A stretch of 35,833 nucleotides of DNA, from positions 1-35,833 of the forward strand of contig JAGCUZ010000060.1 in assembly GCA_017962615.1 (NCBI GenBank). The letters run 5' to 3'. Shown in pieces: positions 1 to 9,787 of this stretch. Position 1 is the first letter of the stretch. Each line of letters starts with the position of its first letter. The notes below the pieces were generated by a model. That model searched no databases. It was not told the DNA's origin and saw only the letters and a list, made by a program, of their open reading frames with translations. Origin of the DNA: Bacteroidales bacterium. Its GTDB lineage: Bacteria > Bacteroidota > Bacteroidia > Bacteroidales > P3. A program made the translations under genes and the position numbers.

Positions 1-484
1 GAGTCTTCTCAATATAAGCCAGGCACTTCTCTATGCGCTCGCTGGGACTCTCGTCGTCCTTCTGTCCGGCGAAACGGCGGCGTGTGCAGTGACGGCAGTA
101 CATGGAGCACATGTCGGTGATGAGGAACAGCACGCGGTCTGGATAGCGGTGCGTGAGGCCCGGAGCGGGCGAGTCCTCGTCCTCGTGCAGCGGGTCGTTA
201 AGGTCGGCCGGGGCTATGTTGCACTCGGCGCCCTGCGGTATAGCCTGACGGCGGATGGGGTCGTACGGGTCATTGGGGTCGATGAGACTCAGGTAGTAAG
301 GCGTTATAGCCATACGGAACTTGGCCAGGGCCTGCTTGATGCCCTCGGCCTCTTCGGCGCCGAAGCTGAAATACTTGCTCAGTTCTTCGTAGGTCTCGAT
401 GCGGTTGCGCACCTGCCATTTCCAGTCGTTCCACTCAGCATCGCTGACATTGGGAAACAATTCTTTTCTTCTATTTACTTTCAT
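1..484 (-). CDS. kamA: Lysine 2,3-aminomutase, N-terminal part (runs off left edge)
   Basis: Reading the minus strand from the ATG at 484-482 gives 161 uninterrupted residues to the window edge. The radical SAM cluster motif CSMYCRHC lies at residues 126-133 (Cys126, Cys130, Cys133), preceded by GLTHRYPDRVLFL and followed by TRRRFAG. This is the conserved block of the KamA family, which interconverts L-lysine and beta-lysine using SAM, a [4Fe-4S] cluster and PLP. The N-terminal helical segment (residues 1-110) also fits the family. The PLP-binding part and C-terminus are outside the window. In Bacteroidales the enzyme usually belongs to lysine fermentation, but no neighbouring lysine genes are visible here to confirm that. 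A Bacteroidota-type promoter lies about 75-105 bp upstream. The plus-strand frame over the same bases (89-691) is a shadow. Confidence 0.93.
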   Translation of the reverse strand, partial: MKVNRRKELFPNVSDAEWNDWKWQVRNRIETYEELSKYFSFGAEEAEGIKQALAKFRMAITPYYLSLIDPNDPYDPIRRQAIPQGAECNIAPADLNDPLHEDEDSPAPGLTHRYPDRVLFLITDMCSMYCRHCTRRRFAGQKDDESPSERIEKCLAYIEKT

Positions 485-557
485 ATAAAACTATTTGTTT
501 ATTTTTCAATTACATATTCATCACATGACACGCCCCACGGCATATCATTTCATAATG

Positions 558-589
558 CAAATTTACAAATATTTTTGGAATGGATACAA
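558..589 (-). promoter_or_regulatory. Promoter for kamA
   Basis: On the minus strand, TAAATTTG (565-558) matches the Bacteroidota -7 consensus TAnnTTTG. A TTG lies at 589-587, with a 21-bp spacer. It points toward kamA and would give a leader of about 70 nt. It sits back to back with the promoter of the surface operon. Confidence 0.6.
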
Positions 590-596
590 CTTTTTC

Positions 597-626
597 TTGC
601 CATATCGGGAAAAAGTTGTAATTTTG
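597..626 (+). promoter_or_regulatory. Promoter for the LRR/fimbrillin operon
   Basis: TTG (597-599), a 19-bp spacer, then TAATTTTG (619-626). This is a full match to the Bacteroidota -33/-7 pattern. Transcription would begin near 632, leaving an unusually long leader of about 290 nt before the ATG at 924. Confidence 0.65.
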
Positions 627-631
627 CAGCC

Positions 632-672
632 GCAAACCGCGAGACATGGTTTGCCGAGAAAGCGCATTTTCG
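632..672 (+). promoter_or_regulatory. Two-hairpin leader element
   Basis: Directly after the promoter, GCAAACC (632-638) pairs perfectly with GGTTTGC (648-654). CGAGAA (655-660) then pairs with TTTTCG (667-672), with one G-T pair. The block GGTTTGCCGAGAAAGCGC followed by ATTTT resembles a block at 11677-11699, where the same arrangement (promoter, hairpin, CCGAGA, GC-rich bases, T run) recurs. It could be an attenuator or a small-RNA-like leader; the sequence alone does not decide. Confidence 0.4.
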
Positions 673-923
673 CCTTGTTCCGAGTTTGTGAAACTAGACA
701 CTTCACCACAATAGCAGAGGAACATGGGTAAATGGATGCTCCTGTTGGAATGTATTATGCAATTAATGATACACTCCCCAGTGGAGCGAATCATTATACC
801 TTTGTTTTATGCTATAGGGAGTCTAGCCCTCACAAACAAAATGAGGTGTCTAATGGATGGCTCCACTTTCTTTGTTGTGTGTATTCGTCTGCGAGCCGAG
901 ACAGAGAAGTCAAACACTCGAAG

Positions 924-3473
924 ATGAAAAGGCATATACTATCATTTCTCATGCTGATTGCGGTGTCCGTAACCCCAAATTTGGTTAATGCCATAGGACC
1001 AGTAACCATTGGGCAACTAACGTTTACACTTAACACCACAAATCACACAGCAACAGTAAAGGCTGCAACTGGTGAGACTATAACTGGCGTGCTTAACATA
1101 CCGTCAATTGTGCATTACTATGACGAAGATTACATAGTGACCCAAATAGCCACAAGAGCATTTAGGGACCAAGCAGGTATAACGAAAGTGAACTTACCGA
1201 ACACAATCAGCGTAGTCGGCACACAGGCTTTTGCTAATTGCATAGGTTTGTCAGAGTTGCCGTCGCTATGCAATATTAAAACCATTGGAGGCTATGCCTT
1301 CCGTAACGATTCCGCAATATGTGGGGAAATAGTGATACCTTCCAATGTGACAGCTATTGGCTCATATGCATTCTATGGATGCCACGGCATTACAAAAGTC
1401 TCATATAATGCCGTTAATGCCAATACATCTTCACCTGGTCGAATCTTTTATAACTGCAGGAATCTAAAAACCATAATAGTTGGGCAAGAGGTGACAAATA
1501 TTCCCAATGGGATTTTTAGAGGCTGCGACAGTTTAAAGCATGTGATTTATTCGGCCACAAATGCCACAGCGGGAAGTGATGTTTTCTATGGTTGTAACTC
1601 ACTAAAAACTGTCACAATAACAGCCAATGTGCAGTCAATACCTGACTACATATTCAATTATCATCCACTTGACAGTCTTTCTGTACGTGCAACAACACCA
1701 CCGTCTGTAGGTGCAAACTCGTTCTATATTGGGGGATACACTAGGCTGATTGTTGCAAACAGCACAGTGATGATGGCTTACATAAGCCACCCAGTGTGGA
1801 CGACATTCATTATTTCTATTGAGCCAGGACCAGCGAATATCAACTATAGTGTTAGTGTTGTGAGCGAGGACAGCACTAAGGGCAGCGCGACGGGCTCGGC
1901 AACAGTTGCTGAGGGTGGCGTTACAACGATAAGTGCCACGGCGAACAGACTCTACCACTTCACCCAATGGCTTGACGGCAACAAGGAGAACCCGCGCACG
2001 GTGACGGTGGTGAGCGACATGGCCTATACGGCTTGCTTTGCCAGCAACATCGTGGATATTACCGAAACAGTGTGTTCAAGTACAACATGGCACGATAGAA
2101 CCTATTCCTCAAGCGGCGTATACTACTGGATAACTCCAGCAACAAGCTACATCGGTGATAGTGTGCAGTTGCTATACCTTAGTGTCAACCAATGTGTTGC
2201 CTTTAAATCCGACGGCAACTGGAACGACAGTACCAAGTGGAGCACGGGCGAGGTGCCGGGCAGCGGGGACGATGTGCTTGTGGTAGCGGACGCCACCATC
2301 CCCGACGGCTGCACGGCGTATGTCAACAGCATATCTATCGACGGCGGCAGCATCACAATTGCCGACGGCGGGCAACTATTAGCCACCAACTCCGTCCCAG
2401 TGACGGTGCAGAAAGAAGTGAGTGCCGCCACATGGCACGCCATTGCTGCACCGGTGAATAACAACAGCATAGCACCGCTCACATCTGGCATCTACGACCT
2501 CTTTGCCTACGACGAGGAGCACGGCACATGGCTCAACCAGAAGGAGCACGGCGACTTTGCCCTTGGCCGCGGCCTCGGCTACGTATACCGCCGCGCGGCG
2601 GCCACCACCGTCAGCTTTGAGGGCAACACCAATGTAAGCAACATCAGTGGCCTGTCGCTGTCGTGGCGCTGCGCCGACGGCGGTCTTAAAGGCTTCAACC
2701 TTGTTGGCAACCCCTATCCGCACAATATATACCTCGGCGCAGGTCTACAGACCACAGGCTGTGCCGCAGGCTACTACACCCTGCAACGCGACGGCACATG
2801 GCGCGTGGCCACCAGCGGTCCAATAGCCGTAGGACAGGCGGCGCTGCTGCAAGCCACTGGGAATGACGCCACAGTGTCCTTCATTGACGACGCCACCGCT
2901 CCTGCAGCCAAGAGCGCAACGGCAGGGCTGACCTTCACGTTGAGCGACGGGAGGCACGAGGATGTGACTATTGCCACCTTCGGCGAGGGCGCAGGCCTGC
3001 GGAAGGTAAGCCACCTCAACGCCGAGGCTCCGATGCTATATATACCGCAGGAGGATGCCGACTATGCCGTGGCCATGGTGGGCGAAGACGTTGAGGAGTT
3101 TCCCCTGCACATGAGGACTGTAGCTCGAGGACAGTACACGCTCAACGTTGCTGGCGTTGTCCCTGGGATGCAGATTATAGACATGCAGACGGGCCGGACC
3201 ATTGCCATGCCCTACAGCTTTGAGGGCAGTGGTACGGCTCGCTTCCTGGTGCGGATGCGCCCCTATGACGGCGACAGACCATTTGCCTTCCAGAACGGAG
3301 GCAACGTTGTCGTTGCGGGCGAAGGCACACTGCAGGCCTACGACATCATGGGACGCCTGCTGTTCAGCAGCGAGGTGAACAACCAGTTGTCGATACCCAG
3401 TTCCAAGTTCCCCGCCACAGGGGTATACCTCCTGCGCCTCGGCGGCAAGAGCCAGAAGATAGTCATAAAGTAA
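924..3473 (+). CDS. BspA-type LRR surface protein with InlB-like repeat and T9SS sorting tail
   Basis: This is an 849-residue secreted protein. The start at 924 (MKRHILSFLMLIAVSV...) is chosen because it opens a clear signal peptide ending near residue 23. The frame stays open back to 732, but that extension is not signal-like. Residues about 73-266 hold BspA-type leucine-rich units (IxxxAFxGCxxLxxV, for example IPNGIFRGCDSLKHV). Residues about 307-370 form a divergent InlB B-repeat (ATVAEGGVTTISATANRLYHF). A Cys/Trp/Tyr-rich segment follows near 375-410. The last about 47 residues (LQAYDIMGRLLFSS to KIVIK) match a type A T9SS C-terminal sorting domain, so the protein is probably exported and surface-anchored or released. 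BspA-type LRRs often mediate adhesion; that role is inferred. The first third is visibly more AT-rich than the rest. It leads an operon with the two following genes. Confidence 0.85.
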   Translation: MKRHILSFLMLIAVSVTPNLVNAIGPVTIGQLTFTLNTTNHTATVKAATGETITGVLNIPSIVHYYDEDYIVTQIATRAFRDQAGITKVNLPNTISVVGTQAFANCIGLSELPSLCNIKTIGGYAFRNDSAICGEIVIPSNVTAIGSYAFYGCHGITKVSYNAVNANTSSPGRIFYNCRNLKTIIVGQEVTNIPNGIFRGCDSLKHVIYSATNATAGSDVFYGCNSLKTVTITANVQSIPDYIFNYHPLDSLSVRATTPPSVGANSFYIGGYTRLIVANSTVMMAYISHPVWTTFIISIEPGPANINYSVSVVSEDSTKGSATGSATVAEGGVTTISATANRLYHFTQWLDGNKENPRTVTVVSDMAYTACFASNIVDITETVCSSTTWHDRTYSSSGVYYWITPATSYIGDSVQLLYLSVNQCVAFKSDGNWNDSTKWSTGEVPGSGDDVLVVADATIPDGCTAYVNSISIDGGSITIADGGQLLATNSVPVTVQKEVSAATWHAIAAPVNNNSIAPLTSGIYDLFAYDEEHGTWLNQKEHGDFALGRGLGYVYRRAAATTVSFEGNTNVSNISGLSLSWRCADGGLKGFNLVGNPYPHNIYLGAGLQTTGCAAGYYTLQRDGTWRVATSGPIAVGQAALLQATGNDATVSFIDDATAPAAKSATAGLTFTLSDGRHEDVTIATFGEGAGLRKVSHLNAEAPMLYIPQEDADYAVAMVGEDVEEFPLHMRTVARGQYTLNVAGVVPGMQIIDMQTGRTIAMPYSFEGSGTARFLVRMRPYDGDRPFAFQNGGNVVVAGEGTLQAYDIMGRLLFSSEVNNQLSIPSSKFPATGVYLLRLGGKSQKIVIK

Positions 3474-3491
3474 TTGAAAACAACAATCACG

Positions 3492-4376
3492 ATGAAGACA
3501 TACAGATATTTAGGGATAATGCTTGTGGCGGCCTTGGCCGTGGGCTGTTCGAAGGATAAGGCCGACCGCATCAGCATCTTTGCCGAAAGCATGAACGGCA
3601 GCGACAGCAAGGTGTGGATGGATCCCTCCAACGTGAACACCGCCACATGGGTGGAGGGTGAGGCCATCGACCTCAACGGCAACCCTTACACCATAGTTGA
3701 CGATGTTGACAGGGGCTTCTGCCTCGACATCGAGCCGCAGGACAGGGCCATGTACGCCATCTATCCTGCCACAACCTCTACAGGCGGCAACGACATCACT
3801 GTGGAGAACAACAACGGCACGGGCAGCAGGGTTACGCTGAGGAGCCTTGCGGTCAACTTCCTGTCCACAAGTGGGCACACCGTGTGCTTCCCCATGGAGT
3901 CGCAGGCGATGGCACGCTCCTCGGCGCTGTACTTCAACCACCTGACGGGAAACCTGAGGGTTACGCTTGCCGATACCTCGGCCATGCCCGTCACCCTCGG
4001 AGCTGTGAAGATAGTGCTGCGCAGCACCAGCGACGTGGCGCCCATCAGCCACAACGGCGTCACGGTGAGCTGGGCGGTGCAGGGACCGACGATGCCCGGC
4101 GGCGAGGTGGGCGAGATTAGCGGCGACCAGGACGTGAAATATTCAAGCGAGATGTACTTCGTGCTGAAGACAGACGGCAACGCCAACGCCACCGTGGCGG
4201 CGCGCGGCAGCAAGAGCTTCTGTGTGCCTGTGACGGTGCCGTCGCTGAGGTACATCACCGTGACGGGCTACAACCCCGACGGCTCGCAGCGCTTTACCAT
4301 CAGCAAAGACCTTGGAACGTCGATAGCCATTACACGCAACCGTATTCGTACACTCCCAACAATCAACATCAAATAA
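3492..4376 (+). CDS. Fimbrillin-like lipoprotein
   Basis: The product is 294 residues. The ATG at 3492 opens a lipoprotein signal with lipobox AVGC (Cys19), so this start is preferred to an in-frame codon at 3474. The mature part looks like the FimA/Mfa-like fimbrillin superfamily: an early WVEGEAI segment, MYAIYPATT, then LYFNHLTGNLRVTL, which is the typical 'hydrophobic-FxHLxxxLxVxL' signature of fimbrillin-like proteins. A C-terminal domain of beta strands ends in NRIRTLPTINIK. Such proteins are lipidated, exported and either polymerise as fimbriae or cap them. It lies 18 bp after the LRR gene and 3 bp before a small gene, so the three are probably co-transcribed. The exact family member (stalk, anchor or tip) cannot be told. 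Confidence 0.7.
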   Translation: MKTYRYLGIMLVAALAVGCSKDKADRISIFAESMNGSDSKVWMDPSNVNTATWVEGEAIDLNGNPYTIVDDVDRGFCLDIEPQDRAMYAIYPATTSTGGNDITVENNNGTGSRVTLRSLAVNFLSTSGHTVCFPMESQAMARSSALYFNHLTGNLRVTLADTSAMPVTLGAVKIVLRSTSDVAPISHNGVTVSWAVQGPTMPGGEVGEISGDQDVKYSSEMYFVLKTDGNANATVAARGSKSFCVPVTVPSLRYITVTGYNPDGSQRFTISKDLGTSIAITRNRIRTLPTINIK

Positions 4377-4379
4377 GCC

Positions 4380-4556
4380 ATGAACAAGAGACAATATATA
4401 GCACCGACATTGACAGTAGTCACATTTGCAGTGGAACATGGATTTGCCTACAGTGGCATAGGCTTGGCCCAGCCAAACCCAAATGCACCGGAGGATTATA
4501 ACGACCAGGCTCAGGAGAACTGGGAGGACGGCGGCAATCTCTTCGGCGACTGGTAG
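4380..4556 (+). CDS. 58-residue peptide of the fimbrial operon
   Basis: The ATG at 4380 follows the fimbrillin stop by 3 bp and opens a 58-codon frame ending in TAG at 4554-4556. The protein begins MNKRQYIAPTLTVVTFAVEHGFA and ends in an acidic, Trp-rich tail (ENWEDGGNLFGDW). There is no signal peptide or lipobox. Short proteins opening with a 'YxxPxLxVVxFxxExGF' pattern occur next to fimbrillin-like and surface lipoprotein genes in Bacteroidales; I recognise the pattern but know no function. The tight spacing, natural composition and a terminator right after it support a real gene. Confidence 0.65.
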   Translation: MNKRQYIAPTLTVVTFAVEHGFAYSGIGLAQPNPNAPEDYNDQAQENWEDGGNLFGDW

Positions 4557-4591
4557 AGACGCGAGCCGTCGACTACGCCAAACGTCGCAAC

Positions 4592-4659
4592 AAAAGTGCG
4601 AGCAATTTATCAAAAATCTATATAAAACAACACATTTTTGATGATTTGCTGGCACTTTT
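4592..4659. terminator. Bidirectional terminator
   Basis: The arms 4592-4617 and 4634-4659 are inverted copies (22 of 26 positions pair) around a 16-nt loop. There is an A4 run on the left and a T run on the right (4655-4661). The hairpin lies between two convergent genes, ending at 4556 (plus) and 4719 (minus), so it can stop transcription from both sides. Confidence 0.8.
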
Positions 4660-4718
4660 TTCCCTAACAACACCAGTTTCCGGACTCTATCCAGAAAGCA
4701 ATAATCACCTTACCACAG

Positions 4719-6977
4719 TCATAATCCCGTACTTGCGGCAAGGTAGGGTCGGGTGACCGACTGGTCGCAGCGCAGCATCGCTGTGGGCTCGCCGCAGAAC
4801 AGCAACCGCCCGCCGTCGTCGCCTCCTCCGGGGCCGAGTTCTATCAGGTAGTCGGCCTCCTTCATCACCTCCAGGCTGTGCTCTATCAGTATCAGCGTGT
4901 TACCCGCGTCGGTCATCTCGTTGAAGAGTTTCAGCAACCGCTCCACGTCGTTGAGGTGCAGGCCGTCGGTAGGCTCGTCGATAACGAACACCTCGCCTTT
5001 GCTGTGCAGCTGGTCGGCCAGCTTCACGCGCTGCAGCTCGCCGCCGCTCAACGTGCTCATCGACTGGTTCAGATGCAGATAGCCCAGTCCCACGCGGTCG
5101 AGGGCTTCCAGTCGCGGCAGGAAAGGCTGGTCGGCGTAGAAGCGCAGAGCCTCCTCAACCGTCAGGTCGAGGGCTTCCGAGATGTTGAGCCCTCGGTAGC
5201 GGTGCGACAGTGCATCCTCGTTGTAGCGGCTACCGTGGCACGCCTCACACACCGTCTCTATCGACTCCATGAAAGCCATATCGCTCACTATGATACCTTT
5301 GCCCTTACAGGCGGGACATGCTCCGGTGCTGTTGAACGAGAAGAGGTTGACCCTTTGGTGCGATGCCTTGGCGAAGAGCTGCCGCACCCTGTCGGCAATG
5401 CCGAGGTAGGTGGCAGGCGTCGAGCGCAGGTTGATGCCTATATTCTTCTGTCCTATAAAGATAACCTGACGGTCGCACTGCTTCATAAACTCCTCCATCA
5501 GCGAGCTCTTGCCCGAGCCCGCCACTCCGGCCACCACGGTCATCACCCCCATCGGTATCTCCACGTCCACCGCCTTGAGGTTGTGCAGCGTGGCCTGCTT
5601 AAGGCTGAACCAGCCCTGCGGCTCGCGGCAGCGGCTCTTCACCGTCGAGCGGTGCCTGAGCATACGTCCCGTAACGGTGTCGGACTTCAGCAGGTCGGCA
5701 TACGACCCTTCGAACATTATCTCGCCGCCGTGGCTGCCTGCCATGGGGCCGAGGTCCACCACGTGGTCGGCCATGGCTATTATCTCGCGGTGGTGCTCAA
5801 CCACAAGCACCGTGTTGCCTGCGTCGCGCAGGTGCTGCAGCGACCGCTTCAGGCGGTGTATGTCCTGCGGATGCAGTCCCACGCTGGGCTCGTCGAGCAC
5901 ATAGGCCATATCGGTGAGGGCCGAGTTGATGTATTTTGCTATCTTTATGCGCTGTGCCTCGCCGCCGCTCAGCGTGCCGGTGCCGCGGCTCAGCGTAAGG
6001 TAGCCCACGCCTATGTCGACCAACGCGGCAAGGCGCCGTTGCAGTTCCTTCTTGATATCGACGCCCAGCGGCGCCTCGATACCTTGCACCCATTTCAGCG
6101 CATCGGATATCGACAGCGACACCACGTCGGCCAGGTTCTTGCCCTCGATGCGGCAGCTGCGCACCCGCTCATTGAGGCGTGTGCCATGGCATTCGGGACA
6201 CACCGTGATGCACAGCATCGGGTCGAGCACCTTCTGCTGTCGCTTGCCCTCCTTGGTGGTGATGATGCTGCGGTACATGCGGGGATAGAGACCTTCAAAC
6301 TTGGCCGACTTGGGCCAGTTCGACGGCGGGTTCTTCAGCCGTACCTGCGGCGAGTAGAGGAACATGTCGAGTTCCTCCTTGCTGTAGTCCTTTATCTTCT
6401 TGTCGAGGTCGAACAGTCCGCTGTAGGCGTACCGCTTCCACCGCCACGCGCCCGTGGTGAAGGTAGGGAAATGTATAACATCCTCGTCGTTAAGGCATTT
6501 GTCGAAATCGACAAGCTTGTGTATATCGAGGTCGGTCACCACCCCCAAGCCCGTACAGCGCGGACAGCTGCCCGACGGATGGTTGAACGAGAAGGTGTCG
6601 CTGTAGCCCACGAAAGGCTGACCCACCCTTGAGAACAGAAGCCGCAACAGGGCGTACACGTCGGTGTAGGTAGCCACCGTGGAACGGTTGTTCGACGCAG
6701 GCTTCTTCTGGTCTATCACTATGGTTACAGGCATGTTGCCTATATGCTCCACATTAGGACGTCCGTAATGCGGCAGGTATTGTTGCACGAAGCTGGGGAA
6801 TGTCTCGTTGAGTTCTCTGCGGCTCTCGGCGGCTATGGTGTCGAGACACAGCGACGACTTGCCCGACCCCGACACACCGGTAAATACCGTAATCTTCCCC
6901 TTCGGAATCCTCAGCGACACATTCTTGAGATTGTTCTCCGAGGCTCCTTCAATGACGATAAATCCTTGTCCTGCCAT
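4719..6977 (-). CDS. UvrA-like ABC ATPase without UvrB-binding domain
   Basis: This 752-residue protein has two UvrA-type ATPase halves: Walker A GVSGSGKSS at 34-42 with signature LSGGE at 336-340, and GVAGSGKSS near 480 with LSGGE near 675. Zinc-binding CxxC pairs are at C138/C141, C260/C263 and two more in the second half (CPACKGKG, CEACHGSR). In canonical UvrA (about 940 residues) roughly 115 residues of UvrB-binding domain separate LLFxRVGxP from FSFNxPxGxCPxC. Here LLFSRVGQPFVGYSDTFSFNHP runs straight through, so that domain is absent. This is the layout of UvrA2/DrrC-type paralogs, some of which protect against DNA-binding drugs; that role is inferred. The start at 6977 is chosen because TAATG overlaps the sdhB stop by one base, implying translational coupling. 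Confidence 0.88.
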   Translation of the reverse strand: MAGQGFIVIEGASENNLKNVSLRIPKGKITVFTGVSGSGKSSLCLDTIAAESRRELNETFPSFVQQYLPHYGRPNVEHIGNMPVTIVIDQKKPASNNRSTVATYTDVYALLRLLFSRVGQPFVGYSDTFSFNHPSGSCPRCTGLGVVTDLDIHKLVDFDKCLNDEDVIHFPTFTTGAWRWKRYAYSGLFDLDKKIKDYSKEELDMFLYSPQVRLKNPPSNWPKSAKFEGLYPRMYRSIITTKEGKRQQKVLDPMLCITVCPECHGTRLNERVRSCRIEGKNLADVVSLSISDALKWVQGIEAPLGVDIKKELQRRLAALVDIGVGYLTLSRGTGTLSGGEAQRIKIAKYINSALTDMAYVLDEPSVGLHPQDIHRLKRSLQHLRDAGNTVLVVEHHREIIAMADHVVDLGPMAGSHGGEIMFEGSYADLLKSDTVTGRMLRHRSTVKSRCREPQGWFSLKQATLHNLKAVDVEIPMGVMTVVAGVAGSGKSSLMEEFMKQCDRQVIFIGQKNIGINLRSTPATYLGIADRVRQLFAKASHQRVNLFSFNSTGACPACKGKGIIVSDMAFMESIETVCEACHGSRYNEDALSHRYRGLNISEALDLTVEEALRFYADQPFLPRLEALDRVGLGYLHLNQSMSTLSGGELQRVKLADQLHSKGEVFVIDEPTDGLHLNDVERLLKLFNEMTDAGNTLILIEHSLEVMKEADYLIELGPGGGDDGGRLLFCGEPTAMLRCDQSVTRPYLAASTGL

Positions 6978-7735
6978 TACTCCTTGCGGTCGCGGCCCAG
7001 GCGCGATGCCAGCCACCAGCGGTTAAGCCGCGCTATGTTCTGACGCTTTATCTGTTTGGGGCACTCTGCCTCGCAGGCGTAGGTGTTGGTGCAGCCGCCA
7101 AAGCCAAGCTCGTCCATCTTCACCACCATGTTCCTCACCCTGTCCAGAGCCTCCAGCCGCCCCTGCGGCAGCATATTGAGGTGGCTTACCTTGGCACCCA
7201 CGAAGAGCATGGCGCTGGCGTTCTTGCACGCCGCCACACAGGCCCCGCAGCCTATGCACTCAGCCGCATCCATGGCCTTGTCGGCTATGTGCTTGGCCAC
7301 CGGCACACTGTTGGCCTCGGCCACTCCGCCCACCGTGGTGCTTATGTAGCCGCCTGCCTGTATGATTTTGTCGAACGCCGAGCGGTCGACCACCAAGTCC
7401 TTTATCACGGGGAATGCCTTGGCGCGCCAGGGCTCCACCCATATCTCGTCGCCGTCGTGGAAGCGGCGCATATGCAGCTGGCAGGTGGTCACTCCGTCGT
7501 CATTGCCGTGCGGACGTCCGTTGATATACAGGCCGCACATGCCGCAGATACCCTCGCGGCAGTCGTTGTCGAAGCACACCGGATGCGCCACGGCGTCGTT
7601 CACCAGTTGCTCGTTCAGTATGTCGAGCATCTCAAGGAAGGAGCAGTCGGACGACACGTTGTCAACCATATAGGTCTCGAAACGGCCCTCGGCCTTGGCG
7701 CTCTCCTGCCTCCAGATATGTAGTGTGAATTTCAT
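6977..7735 (-). CDS. sdhB: Succinate dehydrogenase/fumarate reductase iron-sulfur subunit
   Basis: The product is 252 residues, starting at ATG 7735 ([11 protein letters not shown]); a TTG five codons upstream is less likely. The N-terminal [2Fe-2S] domain has Cys59, Cys64, Cys67 and Cys85 (CREGICGMC ... TTC). The C-terminal half carries the two ferredoxin-type clusters ([11 protein letters not shown] and [15 protein letters not shown]). It passes electrons between the flavoprotein and the haem subunit at the inner face of the cytoplasmic membrane. It is the third gene of sdhC-A-B, 24 bp after sdhA, and overlaps the UvrA-like gene by one base. In Bacteroidales the complex usually works as fumarate reductase, so frdB is an equally valid name. 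Confidence 0.96.
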   Translation of the reverse strand: MKFTLHIWRQESAKAEGRFETYMVDNVSSDCSFLEMLDILNEQLVNDAVAHPVCFDNDCREGICGMCGLYINGRPHGNDDGVTTCQLHMRRFHDGDEIWVEPWRAKAFPVIKDLVVDRSAFDKIIQAGGYISTTVGGVAEANSVPVAKHIADKAMDAAECIGCGACVAACKNASAMLFVGAKVSHLNMLPQGRLEALDRVRNMVVKMDELGFGGCTNTYACEAECPKQIKRQNIARLNRWWLASRLGRDRKE

Positions 7736-7759
7736 GTTGGATAAAGTCAAAACAGTTTC

Positions 7760-9727
<1,968 letters not shown>

Positions 9728-9787
9728 CTTAATAATCTGTTGTAAGTTTTTCGTCCTAAAATAGTTCCTTTCGCCATAACGGCCTCA

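Noticed and set aside
89-691. 200-codon plus-strand frame at the left edge
   Set aside because: Mostly antisense to the kamA N-terminus, which contains the CxxxCxxC radical SAM motif.
732-923. In-frame N-terminal extension of the LRR protein
   Set aside because: The extension is Cys/Ser-rich and not signal-like, whereas residue 65 (ATG 924) starts a textbook signal peptide.
4878-6632. 584-codon open frame on the plus strand
   Set aside because: Antisense to the clearly conserved UvrA-like gene; composition is His/Val/Arg-rich as expected from a GC-rich shadow frame.
4719-6977. Canonical excinuclease uvrA
   Set aside because: The UvrB-binding domain is missing and the length is 752 rather than about 940 residues.
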